In this document: one piece after another, positions 53,332 through 61,148 of the stretch
Layout of the letters: every line of letters starts with the position of its first letter
How positions within the stretch are numbered: the stretch's first letter is position 1
NCBI GenBank assembly: GCA_963811365.1
Contig: CAWEQW010000007.1
Span: 247,977-311,976 of the forward strand
DNA from: CAWEQW01 sp963811365
GTDB lineage: Bacteria; Actinomycetota; Actinomycetes; Propionibacteriales; Nocardioidaceae
Reading direction: 5' to 3'
DNA length: 64,000 nt
Translations under genes and position numbers: made by a program
Notes under the pieces: generated by a model
Told to the model about the DNA's origin: nothing
The model's database searches: none
Seen by the model: the letters and a program-made list of their open reading frames with translations, nothing else

Positions 53332-53920
53332 ATGGATTTCGGTGAGCCCTTCGGCGGCCTGATGCCTGGAGCGCGCGGTGCCGCGCTCGCCGTGCTGCTT
53401 CGCACTGGCGCGCCCCTGACCGGTCGGCGCGTGCACGCGTTGGTCGCGGATCGCCACAGCCTGGGGGCTGTGCAACAGGCGCTGCGAGACCTCGATCGGC
53501 TGGGGCTGATCACGACGGAGGCCATCGGGCGTGCCGGTGTGCATCGCATCAACGAAGGCCATGCAGCCATCGCCCCGTTGCGTTCCTTGGCCAGCCCGAT
53601 CGAGATGCTGACTCGCGTCGTGCAGGAGACCGTGCGAGGCGTCGAAGCCGTCATCGTGTTCGGATCAGTTGCTCGCGGGGATGCCCACGCAGACAGCGAC
53701 GTCGACCTCGTGGTGATCGCCCCCGGGGCGTGGGACGGTCAGGGCGGAACTGCAACAGCGGGTCCAGGAGCGCCTCGGCAATGACTGCGACGTGCTGCAC
53801 CTGACCGGCGACCACTTCAAGCTGGCTCCAGAGGACCGCGAGCCGGTCGTGTCCGAGATATTGCGCGACGGGATCGCCCTGATCGGCACGATGCCGCGGC
53901 GCAGTCGGGTGGCGTCATGA
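53332..53920 (+). pseudogene. MNT-type nucleotidyltransferase, frameshifted (left arm)
   Basis: Identical to the intact copy at 57701-58288 until GAWDGQ, where one extra G (53742-53744) shifts the frame and gives an early stop at 53784. The catalytic motif is still within the readable part, but the C-terminal third is lost. Confidence 0.8.
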
Positions 53921-53984
53921 CGAACACGGAGAGCAGGAACCACGCCAAGAGCTCTCATGCTCGGGCGACGAAGCTTATGCTGGT

Positions 53985-54030
53985 GGCAGCGACTATTGCG
54001 TTTGCTTCGAATATTGCGAATAATGGTCAC
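53985..54030 (+). promoter_or_regulatory. AT-rich promoter/operator of the PIN toxin-antitoxin pair
   Basis: AT-rich island (ATTGCGTTTGCTTCGAATA, then TTGCGAATAATGG) with TTCG/CGAA half-sites, directly upstream of the antitoxin start and unlike the GC-rich surroundings. Probably the autoregulated toxin-antitoxin promoter. Mirrored at 57590-57635. Confidence 0.45.
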
Positions 54031-54047
54031 TCAGGAGAGGAGACACC

Positions 54048-54503
54048 ATGACCGCGTTGGCACTCACGCCCGTACAGCCTGACGAGTCCGACATCAACAC
54101 CGCTGTCGAGGCGCTGCCTCACGTCAAGAGCTACCTGGCCGAGCACGCCGACAGCATTATCCGGCTCGTGGTCGCCGACGACCCTGAGGAGACTCTCGTT
54201 GTTCCGCGCGGTGCCGTGGAGCTCCTCGCCCAGGTGCTGGCGCACATGGCTGCGGGGCAGGGGGTGTCGGTGGTGCCTGCTCACGCCGAGCTGACCACCC
54301 AGCAGGCGGCGGAGCTGCTCAACGTCAGCCGGCCGTTCCTCATCGGTCTGCTCGATGCTGGCGAGATCGAGTACCGGAAGGTGGGCAAGCACCGGCGGAT
54401 CAAGGCGCAGTCGCTGATGGCCTACATGGCACGCGACGACCAGGAGCGCCGTCAGGCCGCAGACGAGCTGACCCGGCTCAACCAAGAGATGGGCCTGCTC
54501 TGA
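54048..54503 (+). CDS. HTH antitoxin of PIN toxin (left arm)
   Basis: 151 residues. C-terminal MerR/excisionase-type HTH: ELTTQQAAELLNVSRPFLIG, LLDAGEIEYRKVGKHRRIKA, then a helix (RQAADELTRLNQEMGLL) likely to wrap the toxin. The N-terminal half is acidic and of unknown fold. AGGAGAGGAGACACC precedes the ATG. One base separates it from the toxin gene. The protein is identical to the right-arm copy, the most conserved gene of the palindrome. Confidence 0.85.
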   Translation: MTALALTPVQPDESDINTAVEALPHVKSYLAEHADSIIRLVVADDPEETLVVPRGAVELLAQVLAHMAAGQGVSVVPAHAELTTQQAAELLNVSRPFLIGLLDAGEIEYRKVGKHRRIKAQSLMAYMARDDQERRQAADELTRLNQEMGLL

Positions 54504-54504
54504 G

Positions 54505-55056
54505 GTGTCGTTTGTCGTCCTCTACGACGCCAACGTGCTCTACCCGAGCACGCTCCGAGACCTGCTGATCCGCGTCGCTCAAGCGGGCCTTGTCCAGGCG
54601 AAGTGGACCGACCAGATCCTCGATGAGGTCTTCGGCAACCTAGCCACGAATCGGCCCGACCTCGATCCGCAGCGGCTGGTCCGCACGCGCGACCTGATGA
54701 ACCGCGCGGTCCGAGACTGCCTCGTGACGGGCTACGAGCCCCTGGTCGACGCCGTCGACCTGCCGGACCCCGACGACCGCCACGTGCTCGCGGCAGCGAT
54801 CAAGGCACGCGCCCAAGTGATCGTGACGCACAACCTGAAGGACTTCCCGTCCACCGTCCTGGAGGAGTGGGACATGGAGGCGAAGTCGGCCGACGACTTC
54901 ATCCTCGATCAGATCGACCTGAGCCGTGATTCGGTCTACGGGGCGGTTCAGCGGATCGCGGACTCCCGAGGCAACCCTCCGGCAACGTTCGCTGCTGTCC
55001 TGGCAATGCTCGAACGTGACGGCCTCGTCGAGTCGGTCGCCGCCTTAAGGCCCTGA
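54505..55056 (+). CDS. PIN-domain toxin (left arm)
   Basis: 183 residues. PIN nuclease acids: Asp in VVLYDANVLYPSTLRDLL, Glu in ILDEVFGNLATNRPDL, Asp in DLPDPDDRHVLAAAIKARAQ, then VTHNLKDFP. The C-terminal extension (DFILDQIDLSRDSVYGAVQR) is typical of the PIN_3 type. It should be an RNase held by the antitoxin before it. I see six residue differences from the right-arm copy. GTG start. Confidence 0.85.
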   Translation: MSFVVLYDANVLYPSTLRDLLIRVAQAGLVQAKWTDQILDEVFGNLATNRPDLDPQRLVRTRDLMNRAVRDCLVTGYEPLVDAVDLPDPDDRHVLAAAIKARAQVIVTHNLKDFPSTVLEEWDMEAKSADDFILDQIDLSRDSVYGAVQRIADSRGNPPATFAAVLAMLERDGLVESVAALRP

Positions 55057-55060
55057 TGGG

Positions 55061-55339
55061 TCAAGCGGACCGGCGCCGCTTTGGCTTGGGGAGCAGGTCG
55101 CTGACGGCCGTCTCCGCCCGGTCGGGCTCGAGGAGCGCTTCCAGGGCGGCCTCGGCCAGCGCCATCCGCTTCTCCTCCCACGCCAGGAGCTGATCGAGCC
55201 GCCACCGATCCGGATGTGTCATCACCGGCGGCGGCACGAGTTCCCGGTCCTTGAGGTTCTGGTAGCCCTTCGTCTTGCCCCAGCTGTAGCGAGCCATCAC
55301 CTCGCTCGCGCTGAGGAACACGTGGCGCGGGTCGTCCAT
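55061..55339 (-). CDS. small protein with recognition-helix-like region (left arm)
   Basis: 92 residues: DDPRHVFLSASEVMARYSWG, KTKGYQNLKDRELVPPPVMT, then HPDRWRLDQLLAWEEKRMAL. The SASEVMARYSWGKTKGYQNL part resembles an AlpA/excisionase HTH. It follows the HTH gene by 5 bases on the same strand. It differs from the right-arm copy in a few residues near YSWG and the C-terminus. Role probably in replication/excision or regulation. Confidence 0.65.
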   Translation of the reverse strand: MDDPRHVFLSASEVMARYSWGKTKGYQNLKDRELVPPPVMTHPDRWRLDQLLAWEEKRMALAEAALEALLEPDRAETAVSDLLPKPKRRRSA

Positions 55340-55344
55340 GGGTC

Positions 55345-55593
55345 TCACACCGCCTTCGGCTTGCCGAGCACGGGCTGGGAGGCGAGGCGCTGCATCCGGA
55401 TGAAGGTCCGCAGGTCGCCGACCGTCGTGTAGAGCCGGCGGCCGATCTTGAAGAACTCCGGCCCGGTGCCCTCCTGGCGCCACCAGCGAACGGTGTTGAC
55501 CGGTGTCCGCAGGATCTCGGCGACGTCATCGAGCGTGAGGAGCTCGTCGTCGTGGCGCGCGTGGAAGGGAACGTCGTGGGTGTTGCTGTTCAT
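55345..55593 (-). CDS. AlpA/excisionase-like HTH protein (left arm)
   Basis: 82 residues: LLTLDDVAEILRTPVNTVRW, WRQEGTGPEFFKIGRRLYTT, then VGDLRTFIRMQRL. A MerR-like winged HTH used by phage and integrative-element excisionases. AGGAGGAACC precedes the ATG. Only one residue (M/T in FIRMQ) differs from the right-arm copy. It points to a mobile-element origin for the palindrome core. Confidence 0.8.
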   Translation of the reverse strand: MNSNTHDVPFHARHDDELLTLDDVAEILRTPVNTVRWWRQEGTGPEFFKIGRRLYTTVGDLRTFIRMQRLASQPVLGKPKAV

Positions 55594-55698
55594 GGTTCCT
55601 CCTGTCAGGCGTTGGCCCGCGAGGATCGTGGGCGACAGGTAGGTGTGAGGGCCGTGCCGCCAGAGGGCCGAATACGTTCGATCGGATATCGTCGAGGG

Positions 55699-55820
55699 AT
55701 GGATCGGGCGTACCTGCTCGAAGTCGCACGACGTGCCAGCGGTCTGACGCAGGCCGAGCTCGCCGCCAGATCCGGTACGTCGCAGGCGACGATGTCGGCG
55801 TACGAACGAGGTCTGAAGTC
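55699..55820 (+). pseudogene. XRE-family HTH gene, cut at the palindrome centre (left arm)
   Basis: MDRAYLLEVARRASGLTQAE then LAARSGTSQATMSAYERGLK is the start of an XRE regulator. The natural sequence runs into the loop of the palindrome (YERGLKSPT) and then continues into reverse-complement sequence of itself. The real C-terminus is lost. A chimeric frame stays open to 56094 but is not expected to fold. Confidence 0.75.
55801..55819. other. 19-base loop at the palindrome centre
   Basis: The left arm ends GATGTCGGCG (55791-55800) and the right begins CGCCGACATC (55820-55829). The natural XRE gene already has TGTCGGCG followed by CGCCGACA around these 19 bases. Such a short hairpin could have primed fold-back copying. 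Confidence 0.75.
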
Positions 55821-55921
55821 GCCGACATCGTCGCCTGCGACGTACCGGATCTGGCGGCGAGCTCGGCCTGCGTCAGGCCGCTGGCACGTCGTGCGACTTC
55901 GAGCAGGTACGCCCGATCCAT
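55821..55921 (-). pseudogene. XRE-family HTH gene, cut at the palindrome centre (right arm)
   Basis: Mirror of the gene at 55699: MDRAYLLEVARRASGLTQAE then LAARSGTSQATMSA, after which the sequence enters the loop on the opposite strand and loses homology. The two truncated copies face each other. Confidence 0.75.
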
Positions 55922-56026
55922 CCTCGACGATATCCGATCGAACGTATTCGGCCCTCTGTGCGGCACGGCCTTCACACCTACCTGTCGCCCACGATCCTCG
56001 CGGGCCAACGCCTGACAGGAGGAACC

Positions 56027-56275
56027 ATGAACAGCAACACCCACGACGTCCCCTTCCACGCTCGCCACGACGACGAGCTCCTCACGCTCGATGACGTCGC
56101 CGAGATCCTGCGGACACCGGTCAACACCGTTCGCTGGTGGCGCCAGGAGGGCACCGGGCCGGAGTTCTTCAAGATCGGCCGGCGCCTCTACACGACCGTC
56201 GGCGACCTGCGGACCTTCATCCGCACCCAGCGCCTCGCCTCCCAGCCCGTGCTCGGCAAGCCGAAGGCGGTGTGA
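56027..56275 (+). CDS. AlpA/excisionase-like HTH protein (right arm)
   Basis: 82 residues, mirror of 55345-55593 with FIRTQ in place of FIRMQ. AGGAGGAACC gives the start. The next gene begins 5 bases after the stop. See the left-arm entry for the HTH motif; both copies appear functional. Confidence 0.8.
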   Translation: MNSNTHDVPFHARHDDELLTLDDVAEILRTPVNTVRWWRQEGTGPEFFKIGRRLYTTVGDLRTFIRTQRLASQPVLGKPKAV

Positions 56276-56280
56276 GACCC

Positions 56281-56559
56281 ATGGACGACCCGCGCCACGT
56301 GTTCCTCAGCGCGAGCGAGGTGATGGCTCGCTACGGCTGGGGCAAGACGAAGGGCTACCAGAACCTCAAGGACCGGGAACTGGTGCCGCCGCCGGTGATG
56401 ACACATCCGGATCGGTGGCGGCTCGATCAGCTGCTGGCCTGGGAGGAGAAGCGGATGGCGCTGGCGGAGGCGGCCCTGGAGGCGCTCGTCGCGCCGGACC
56501 GGGAGCCGACGTCCGTCAGCGACCTGCTCCCCAAGCCAAAGCGGCGCCGGTCCGCTTGA
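56281..56559 (+). CDS. small HTH-like protein (right arm)
   Basis: 92 residues, mirror of 55061-55339. Differs in YGWG (for YSWG) and in the C-terminal LVAPDREPTSVSDLL (for LLEPDRAETAVSDLL). Its 3' end meets the PIN toxin 3' end (5-base gap), so the operons converge. Confidence 0.65.
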   Translation: MDDPRHVFLSASEVMARYGWGKTKGYQNLKDRELVPPPVMTHPDRWRLDQLLAWEEKRMALAEAALEALVAPDREPTSVSDLLPKPKRRRSA

Positions 56560-56563
56560 CCCA

Positions 56564-57115
56564 TCAGGGCCGTAAGGCGGCAACCGACTCGACGAGGCCG
56601 TCACGTTCGAGCATTGCCAGGACATCAGCGAACGTTGCCGGAGGGTTGCCTCGGGAGTCCGCGATCCGCTGAACCGCCCCGTAGACCGAGTCGCGGCTCA
56701 GGTCGATCTGATCGAGGATGAAGTCGTCGGCCGACTTCGCCTCCATGTCCCACTCCTCCAGCACGGTGGGCGGGAAGTCCTTCAGGTTGTGCGTCACGAT
56801 CACTTGGGCGCGTGCCTTGATCGCTGCCGCGAGCACGTGGCGGTCGCCGGGGTCCGGCAGGTCGAGGGCGTCGACCAGAGGCTCGTAGCCCGTCACGAGG
56901 CAGTCGCGGACCGCGCGGTTCATCAGTTCGCGCGTGCGGGCCAGCCGCTGCGGATCGAGGTCGGGCCGATTCGTGGCTAGGTTGCCGAAGACCTCATCGA
57001 GGATCTGGTCGGTCCACTTCGCCTGGACCAGTCCCGCTTGAGCGACGCGGATCAGCAGGTCTCGGAGCGTGCTCGGGTAGAGCACGTTGGCGTCGTAGAG
57101 GACGACAAACGACAC
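56564..57115 (-). CDS. PIN-domain toxin (right arm)
   Basis: 183 residues, mirror of 54505-55056. The differences (for example RLARTREL, DALDLPDPGDRHV, FPPTV, FADVL) leave the acidic active-site residues intact. Having two copies with one identical antitoxin would double toxin dosage while keeping it neutralised. Confidence 0.85.
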   Translation of the reverse strand: MSFVVLYDANVLYPSTLRDLLIRVAQAGLVQAKWTDQILDEVFGNLATNRPDLDPQRLARTRELMNRAVRDCLVTGYEPLVDALDLPDPGDRHVLAAAIKARAQVIVTHNLKDFPPTVLEEWDMEAKSADDFILDQIDLSRDSVYGAVQRIADSRGNPPATFADVLAMLERDGLVESVAALRP

Positions 57116-57116
57116 C

Positions 57117-57572
57117 TCAGAGCAGGCCCATCTCTTGGTTGAGCCGGGTCAGCTCGTCTGCGGCCTGACGGCGCTCCTGGTCGTCGCGTGCCATGTAGGC
57201 CATCAGCGACTGCGCCTTGATCCGCCGGTGCTTGCCCACCTTCCGGTACTCGATCTCGCCAGCATCGAGCAGACCGATGAGGAACGGCCGGCTGACGTTG
57301 AGCAGCTCCGCCGCCTGCTGGGTGGTCAGCTCGGCGTGAGCAGGCACCACCGACACCCCCTGCCCCGCAGCCATGTGCGCCAGCACCTGGGCGAGGAGCT
57401 CCACGGCACCGCGCGGAACAACGAGGGTCTCCTCAGGGTCGTCGGCGACCACGAGCCGGATAATGCTGTCGGCGTGCTCGGCCAGGTAGCTCTTGACGTG
57501 AGGCAGCGCCTCGACAGCGGTGTTGATGTCGGACTCGTCAGGCTGTACGGGCGTGAGTGCCAACGCGGTCAT
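57117..57572 (-). CDS. HTH antitoxin of PIN toxin (right arm)
   Basis: 151 residues, protein sequence identical to the left-arm antitoxin. Preceded by the mirrored AT-rich promoter. It is separated from its toxin by one base. Confidence 0.85.
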   Translation of the reverse strand: MTALALTPVQPDESDINTAVEALPHVKSYLAEHADSIIRLVVADDPEETLVVPRGAVELLAQVLAHMAAGQGVSVVPAHAELTTQQAAELLNVSRPFLIGLLDAGEIEYRKVGKHRRIKAQSLMAYMARDDQERRQAADELTRLNQEMGLL

Positions 57573-57589
57573 GGTGTCTCCTCTCCTGA

Positions 57590-57635
57590 GTGATCATTAT
57601 TCGCAATATTCGAAGCAAACGCAATAGTCGCTGAC
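57590..57635 (-). promoter_or_regulatory. AT-rich promoter/operator of the PIN pair (right arm)
   Basis: Mirror of 53985-54030: TTATTCGCAATATTCGAAGC then AAACGCAATAG, with small base differences outward (left AGCGACTATTGCG, right GTCGCTGACC). Confidence 0.4.
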
Positions 57636-57700
57636 CACCAGCACGAGCTTCGTCGCCCGAGCATGAGAGCTCTTGGCGTGGTTCCTGCTCTCCGTGTTCG

Positions 57701-58288
57701 TCATGACGCGACCCGACTGCGCCGCGGCATCGTGCCGATCAGGGCGATCCCGTCGCGCAATATCTCGGACACGACCGGCTCGCGGTCCTCTGGAGCCAGC
57801 TTGAAGTGGTCGCCGGTCAGGTGCAGCACGTCGCAGTCATTGCCGAGGCGCTCCTGGACCCGCTGTTGCAGTTCCGCCTGACCGTCCCACGCCCCGGGGG
57901 CGATCACGACGAGGTCGACGTCGCTGTCTGCGTGGGCATCCCCGCGAGCAACTGATCCGAACACGATGACGGCTTCGACGCCTCGCACGGTCTCCTGCAC
58001 GACGCGAGTCAGCATCTCGATCGGGCTGGCCAAGGAACGCAACGGGGCGATGGCTGCATGGCCTTCGTTGATGCGATGCACACCGGCACGCCCGATGGCC
58101 TCCGTCGTGATCAGCCCCAGCCGATCGAGGTCTCGCAGCGCCTGCTGCACGGCCCCCAGGCTGTGGCGATCCGCGACCAACGCGTGCACGCGCCGACCGG
58201 TCAGGGGCGCGCCCGTGCGAAGCAGCACGGCGAGCGCGGCACCGCGCGCTCCAGGCATCAGGCCGCCGAAGGGCTCACCGAAATCCAT
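57701..58288 (-). CDS. MNT-type nucleotidyltransferase with N-terminal winged helix (right arm)
   Basis: 195 residues. The N-terminal region (GARGAALAVLLRTGAPLTGR, then SLGAVQQALRDLDRLGLITT) is a MarR/ArsR-like winged helix. The catalytic part has the pol-beta signature VFGSVARGDAHADSDVDLVV. MNT proteins often act as antitoxins that AMPylate HEPN toxins, but no HEPN gene is beside it. It diverges from the primase-helicase gene and shares the phased-motif region, so a regulatory or effector link to that system is plausible but unproven. Confidence 0.8.
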   Translation of the reverse strand: MDFGEPFGGLMPGARGAALAVLLRTGAPLTGRRVHALVADRHSLGAVQQALRDLDRLGLITTEAIGRAGVHRINEGHAAIAPLRSLASPIEMLTRVVQETVRGVEAVIVFGSVARGDAHADSDVDLVVIAPGAWDGQAELQQRVQERLGNDCDVLHLTGDHFKLAPEDREPVVSEILRDGIALIGTMPRRSRVAS

Positions 58289-58345
58289 ATGAACAGATTA
58301 CTGCTCATGTGAGCAGAAATCTAGTCATAGGCCAAGCGCAGACTT

Positions 58346-58384
58346 CTGCGAAAGGTCGACCGGACCGTGTGCAAACGGTCAACT
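58346..58384 (-). promoter_or_regulatory. two 16-base motifs, 23-base period (right arm)
   Basis: Mirror of 53236-53274; TCTGCGAAAGGTCGAC and the next motif (GTGTGCAAACGGTCAAC region) are kept with one or two changes. Between the nucleotidyltransferase and primase-helicase starts. Confidence 0.6.
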
Positions 58385-58569
58385 CAAGACCCGGGTGATG
58401 CACGATGGAGGGCCTCCTTTGGTGCACCCGAACCCTGAGAGTCGTCGACCTGCTCCCGGAAAGTTGGGTGACATCCTTCTGACCCCTGCTGACCGAACTG
58501 CACTGATCTACTGCCGCCCAGATGTTCTCAGCAACTGGTTTCCGTAGGTCTACCGGCAGGATTGACGCC

Positions 58570-60912
58570 GTGAGCGATCTGCAAGCCGAGCTGGAAAGTC
58601 TGCGGACCGAGAACGCGCGCCTGCGCAAGCTCCTCAAGCTGACGGACGCGGAGGCGGCGCCCGCTCGCGGCACCCAGGCAGCGTGGTTCGACAAGGCACC
58701 TGGTCAGGTGGACGGGCATTCCTCCTCGCGGGCCAAGGTCGAGTTCTATGCCGCGTTGTTCGGCGCACGACGTGACGTCTACGCCGTGCGCTGGGAGAAC
58801 GCCCGCACCAGCAAGTCGGGATGGATGCCCGCCGTCGAGGGCGGCTGGCGCAAGGGACGCTCTGCCTCCGAGATACGACACCTGCCTCTCACGCCCGAGG
58901 TCCTCGCCGCGCATCTGACCGGCGACGTCCACATCGGCCTCTATCCGATGCTCGCCGGCGACCAGACCTGCTGGCTCGCCGCCGACTTCGACGGACAGGC
59001 CGCGATGCTCGACGCACTCGCCTACCTGAAGGCGGCACGAGCCGTTGGCGCGCCCGCCGCCTTGGAGGTGTCCCGGTCCGGGATCGGCGCGCACGTATGG
59101 ATCTTCTTCACCGACCCCGTACCAGCGGCCACCGCACGCCAACTCGGGACCGCACTGGTCCGCGAAGCGATCGCCATCCGTGGCCGGATGGACCTGCGCT
59201 GCTACGACCGGCTCTTCCCCTCCCAGGACGTGCTGCCCGGTCAAGGACCCGGCAACCTGATCGCGGCGCCACTCCACGGCAAGTCGCGAAAGCTCGGCAC
59301 CACGGTGTTTCTCGACCTGGCCACGCTGGAGCCGTTCGAGGACCAGTGGGAGTACCTCTCCACCCTGGAGCGCCTCACCCCGAAGCAGGTCACGAAACTC
59401 GCCTCGGCGCTCCGGGAGCCGACGGTCGGGGCACGCGTCGACCGGGCCCAGCCCGCCCGGTCGACGAAGACCCAGCCGAATCCGGCACCGATCGTGCATC
59501 TGAGCCTCGACGGCACAGTGCGGATTCCCGGCTCGGAGCTGAGCCCCTCGCTGTATGCGACCTTGAAGCACGCAGCGTCGACGTACAACCCGGAGTTCTA
59601 CGACCGCCAGCGCCGCCGCCAATCGACGTGGAACGTCCCGCGGATCATCACCTCCTACGACGAGACGCTCGACGACCACCTCGTCCTCCCGCGCGGGCTA
59701 CGCGACACGGCGACGCGACTCATCGAGGGAGCCGGCAGCAAGGTCGAGGTCGAGGATCAGCGAGTCGCCGGAGATCCTTTGGACCTCTCGCCAACCTTCG
59801 ATCTCAGGCCGCAGCAGCAGGAAGCAGTGGAGGCGGTGCTGCCGCACGAGTTGGGACTCCTGGTCGCTCCGCCCGGCTCTGGGAAGACCGTCATGGCCTG
59901 TGCCGTCATCGCCCAGCGAGCCGTTTCCACTCTCGTGCTGGTCGACCGCAAGACGCTCGCCGACCAGTGGCGCCGCGAGATCACCGACCTCCTCGGCCTC
60001 AAACCGGGGCAGCTCGGCGGCGGCCGTTCCAAGCTCACCGGCATCATCGACATCGCCACTTTGCAGACCCTCGCCCGCCGATCCGACCTCGCCGACAAGC
60101 TGGGCACCTACGGCCAGGTCATCGTCGATGAGTGCCACCACGTCCCGGCAGCCGCGTTCGAGACCGCCGTCCGCGCGATCCCAGCCCGCTATTGGGTCGG
60201 GCTCACCGCCACGCCGTACCGGCGCGACGGCCTCGATGACCTGATCGGCTTCCAACTCGGCCCGGTCCGCCACACCTTCACTCACGCCGACCCCGACACC
60301 CTCGAAGGCGCCGGTGCCGACCGGCCCCGCCCCGTACTCGTCGTCCACCCCACAGCATTCCAGTTGTCGGAGCCGGTCGACTTCGCCATTCCGGGCGCGA
60401 TCGCGAGCGTCCACACGGCACTCGCAGAGGACGGGGCGCGCAACGAGCAGATCCTCGCCGATGTGGTCGACGCCCTGGGGCGCGGACGACACTGCCTTGT
60501 CCTGGCCCAACGCACCGGCCACGTCGACCACCTCGCAGCAGCGCTCACTGGACAGGGGCTGGATCCAGTGGTTCTCAAGGGAGGGATGGGCGCCAAGCAA
60601 CGCGCCGCGGCGACGGAGCGGCTGGTCCCCACCGATGACGGCCCACCTTTGCTCGTCGTTGCCACGGGCCACTTCGTCGGGGAGGGATTCGATTGTCCAG
60701 CACTCGACACGCTCTTTCTGGCCGGGCCGATCTCGTTCAAGGGACGCCTCGTCCAGTACGCCGGCCGCGTCCTCCGAGCCCATCCGGGCAAGCAGACCGC
60801 GGAAGTCCACGACTACCACGACATCGAAGTTCCCGTCCTCGCGGCCGCGCTCACCAAACGCGCACCCGGCTACCTCAGCCTCGGATTCCCCGACCCCCGC
60901 AAGCTCGCTTGA
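58570..60912 (+). CDS. TOTE-type archaeo-eukaryotic primase fused to SF2 helicase (intact, right arm)
   Basis: 780 residues. Short coiled coil (LQAELESLRTENARLRKLLK), then an AEP primase-like domain with ADFDG (D-x-D) near 140 and SGIGAHVWIFF (the s-x-H motif) near 170 and CYDRLFPSQD, as in TOTE conflict-system primases. The C-terminal helicase has Walker A VAPPGSGKT near 434, VDECHH near 520, LTATPYRRDG near 547 and QYAGRVLRAHPGK near 730. GTG 58570 is chosen (conserved coiled coil follows); ATG 58522 is an alternative. TOTE systems are predicted anti-invader complexes; a separate nuclease partner is not seen unless DUF4143 serves. Confidence 0.88.
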   Translation: MSDLQAELESLRTENARLRKLLKLTDAEAAPARGTQAAWFDKAPGQVDGHSSSRAKVEFYAALFGARRDVYAVRWENARTSKSGWMPAVEGGWRKGRSASEIRHLPLTPEVLAAHLTGDVHIGLYPMLAGDQTCWLAADFDGQAAMLDALAYLKAARAVGAPAALEVSRSGIGAHVWIFFTDPVPAATARQLGTALVREAIAIRGRMDLRCYDRLFPSQDVLPGQGPGNLIAAPLHGKSRKLGTTVFLDLATLEPFEDQWEYLSTLERLTPKQVTKLASALREPTVGARVDRAQPARSTKTQPNPAPIVHLSLDGTVRIPGSELSPSLYATLKHAASTYNPEFYDRQRRRQSTWNVPRIITSYDETLDDHLVLPRGLRDTATRLIEGAGSKVEVEDQRVAGDPLDLSPTFDLRPQQQEAVEAVLPHELGLLVAPPGSGKTVMACAVIAQRAVSTLVLVDRKTLADQWRREITDLLGLKPGQLGGGRSKLTGIIDIATLQTLARRSDLADKLGTYGQVIVDECHHVPAAAFETAVRAIPARYWVGLTATPYRRDGLDDLIGFQLGPVRHTFTHADPDTLEGAGADRPRPVLVVHPTAFQLSEPVDFAIPGAIASVHTALAEDGARNEQILADVVDALGRGRHCLVLAQRTGHVDHLAAALTGQGLDPVVLKGGMGAKQRAAATERLVPTDDGPPLLVVATGHFVGEGFDCPALDTLFLAGPISFKGRLVQYAGRVLRAHPGKQTAEVHDYHDIEVPVLAAALTKRAPGYLSLGFPDPRKLA

Positions 60913-60968
60913 ACGTCGGCCGCGGCTCCAGCAGGAGTTCACCCGCGCCCGACTCCCGTGACTTGGCG

Positions 60969-61011
60969 ATCTTGAGTAGATCTTTTTGGCAGATGCCTGA
61001 CTACTCAAGAT
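60969..61011. terminator. hairpin after the primase-helicase (right arm)
   Basis: ATCTTGAGTAG (60969-60979) pairs with CTACTCAAGAT (61001-61011). The stem is two base pairs longer than in the left arm; the loop contains TCTTTTTGGC. Position 57 bases after the helicase stop suits a terminator. Confidence 0.45.
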
Positions 61012-61056
61012 GTCACCCATCGGCGCGAGGTCCATCGAGGATCTGCAACACCGGAT

Positions 61057-61141
61057 CCAGCAATCGGTCGACTGAAACCCCGGCAAAAGGAAGAACGACA
61101 GTTCCGGAAAAGGTCGACTCCAATCTCTGCAAAAGGTAGAC
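61057..61141 (+). promoter_or_regulatory. four 16-base motifs at exact 23-base period (right arm)
   Basis: Starts at 61057, 61080, 61103 and 61126: CCAGCAATCGGTCGAC, CCGGCAAAAGGAAGAA, TCCGGAAAAGGTCGAC and TCTGCAAAAGGTAGAC. The 23-base step is kept exactly although individual bases have changed from the left arm. The last one ends 7 bases before the ATPase start. Confidence 0.75.
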
Positions 61142-61148
61142 TCGCGCC

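Larger units (their letters stand above)
47620..55800. repeat. giant inverted duplication, left arm
   Basis: Position x pairs with 111,620 minus x in the right arm (within a few bases of indels). Gene ends confirm this: PIN 55056/56564, antitoxin 54048/57572, nucleotidyltransferase 53332/58288, ATPase 49220/62399. The arm may extend further left, because the right arm runs to the window edge. Inner 7 kb is nearly identical between arms; the outer 1.5 kb has clear substitutions and indels. Confidence 0.9.

Noticed and set aside
55552..56094. 180-residue open frame across the palindrome centre
   Set aside because: Only the 40 residues from 55699 resemble a real protein (XRE HTH); the rest is reverse-complement sequence read by chance.
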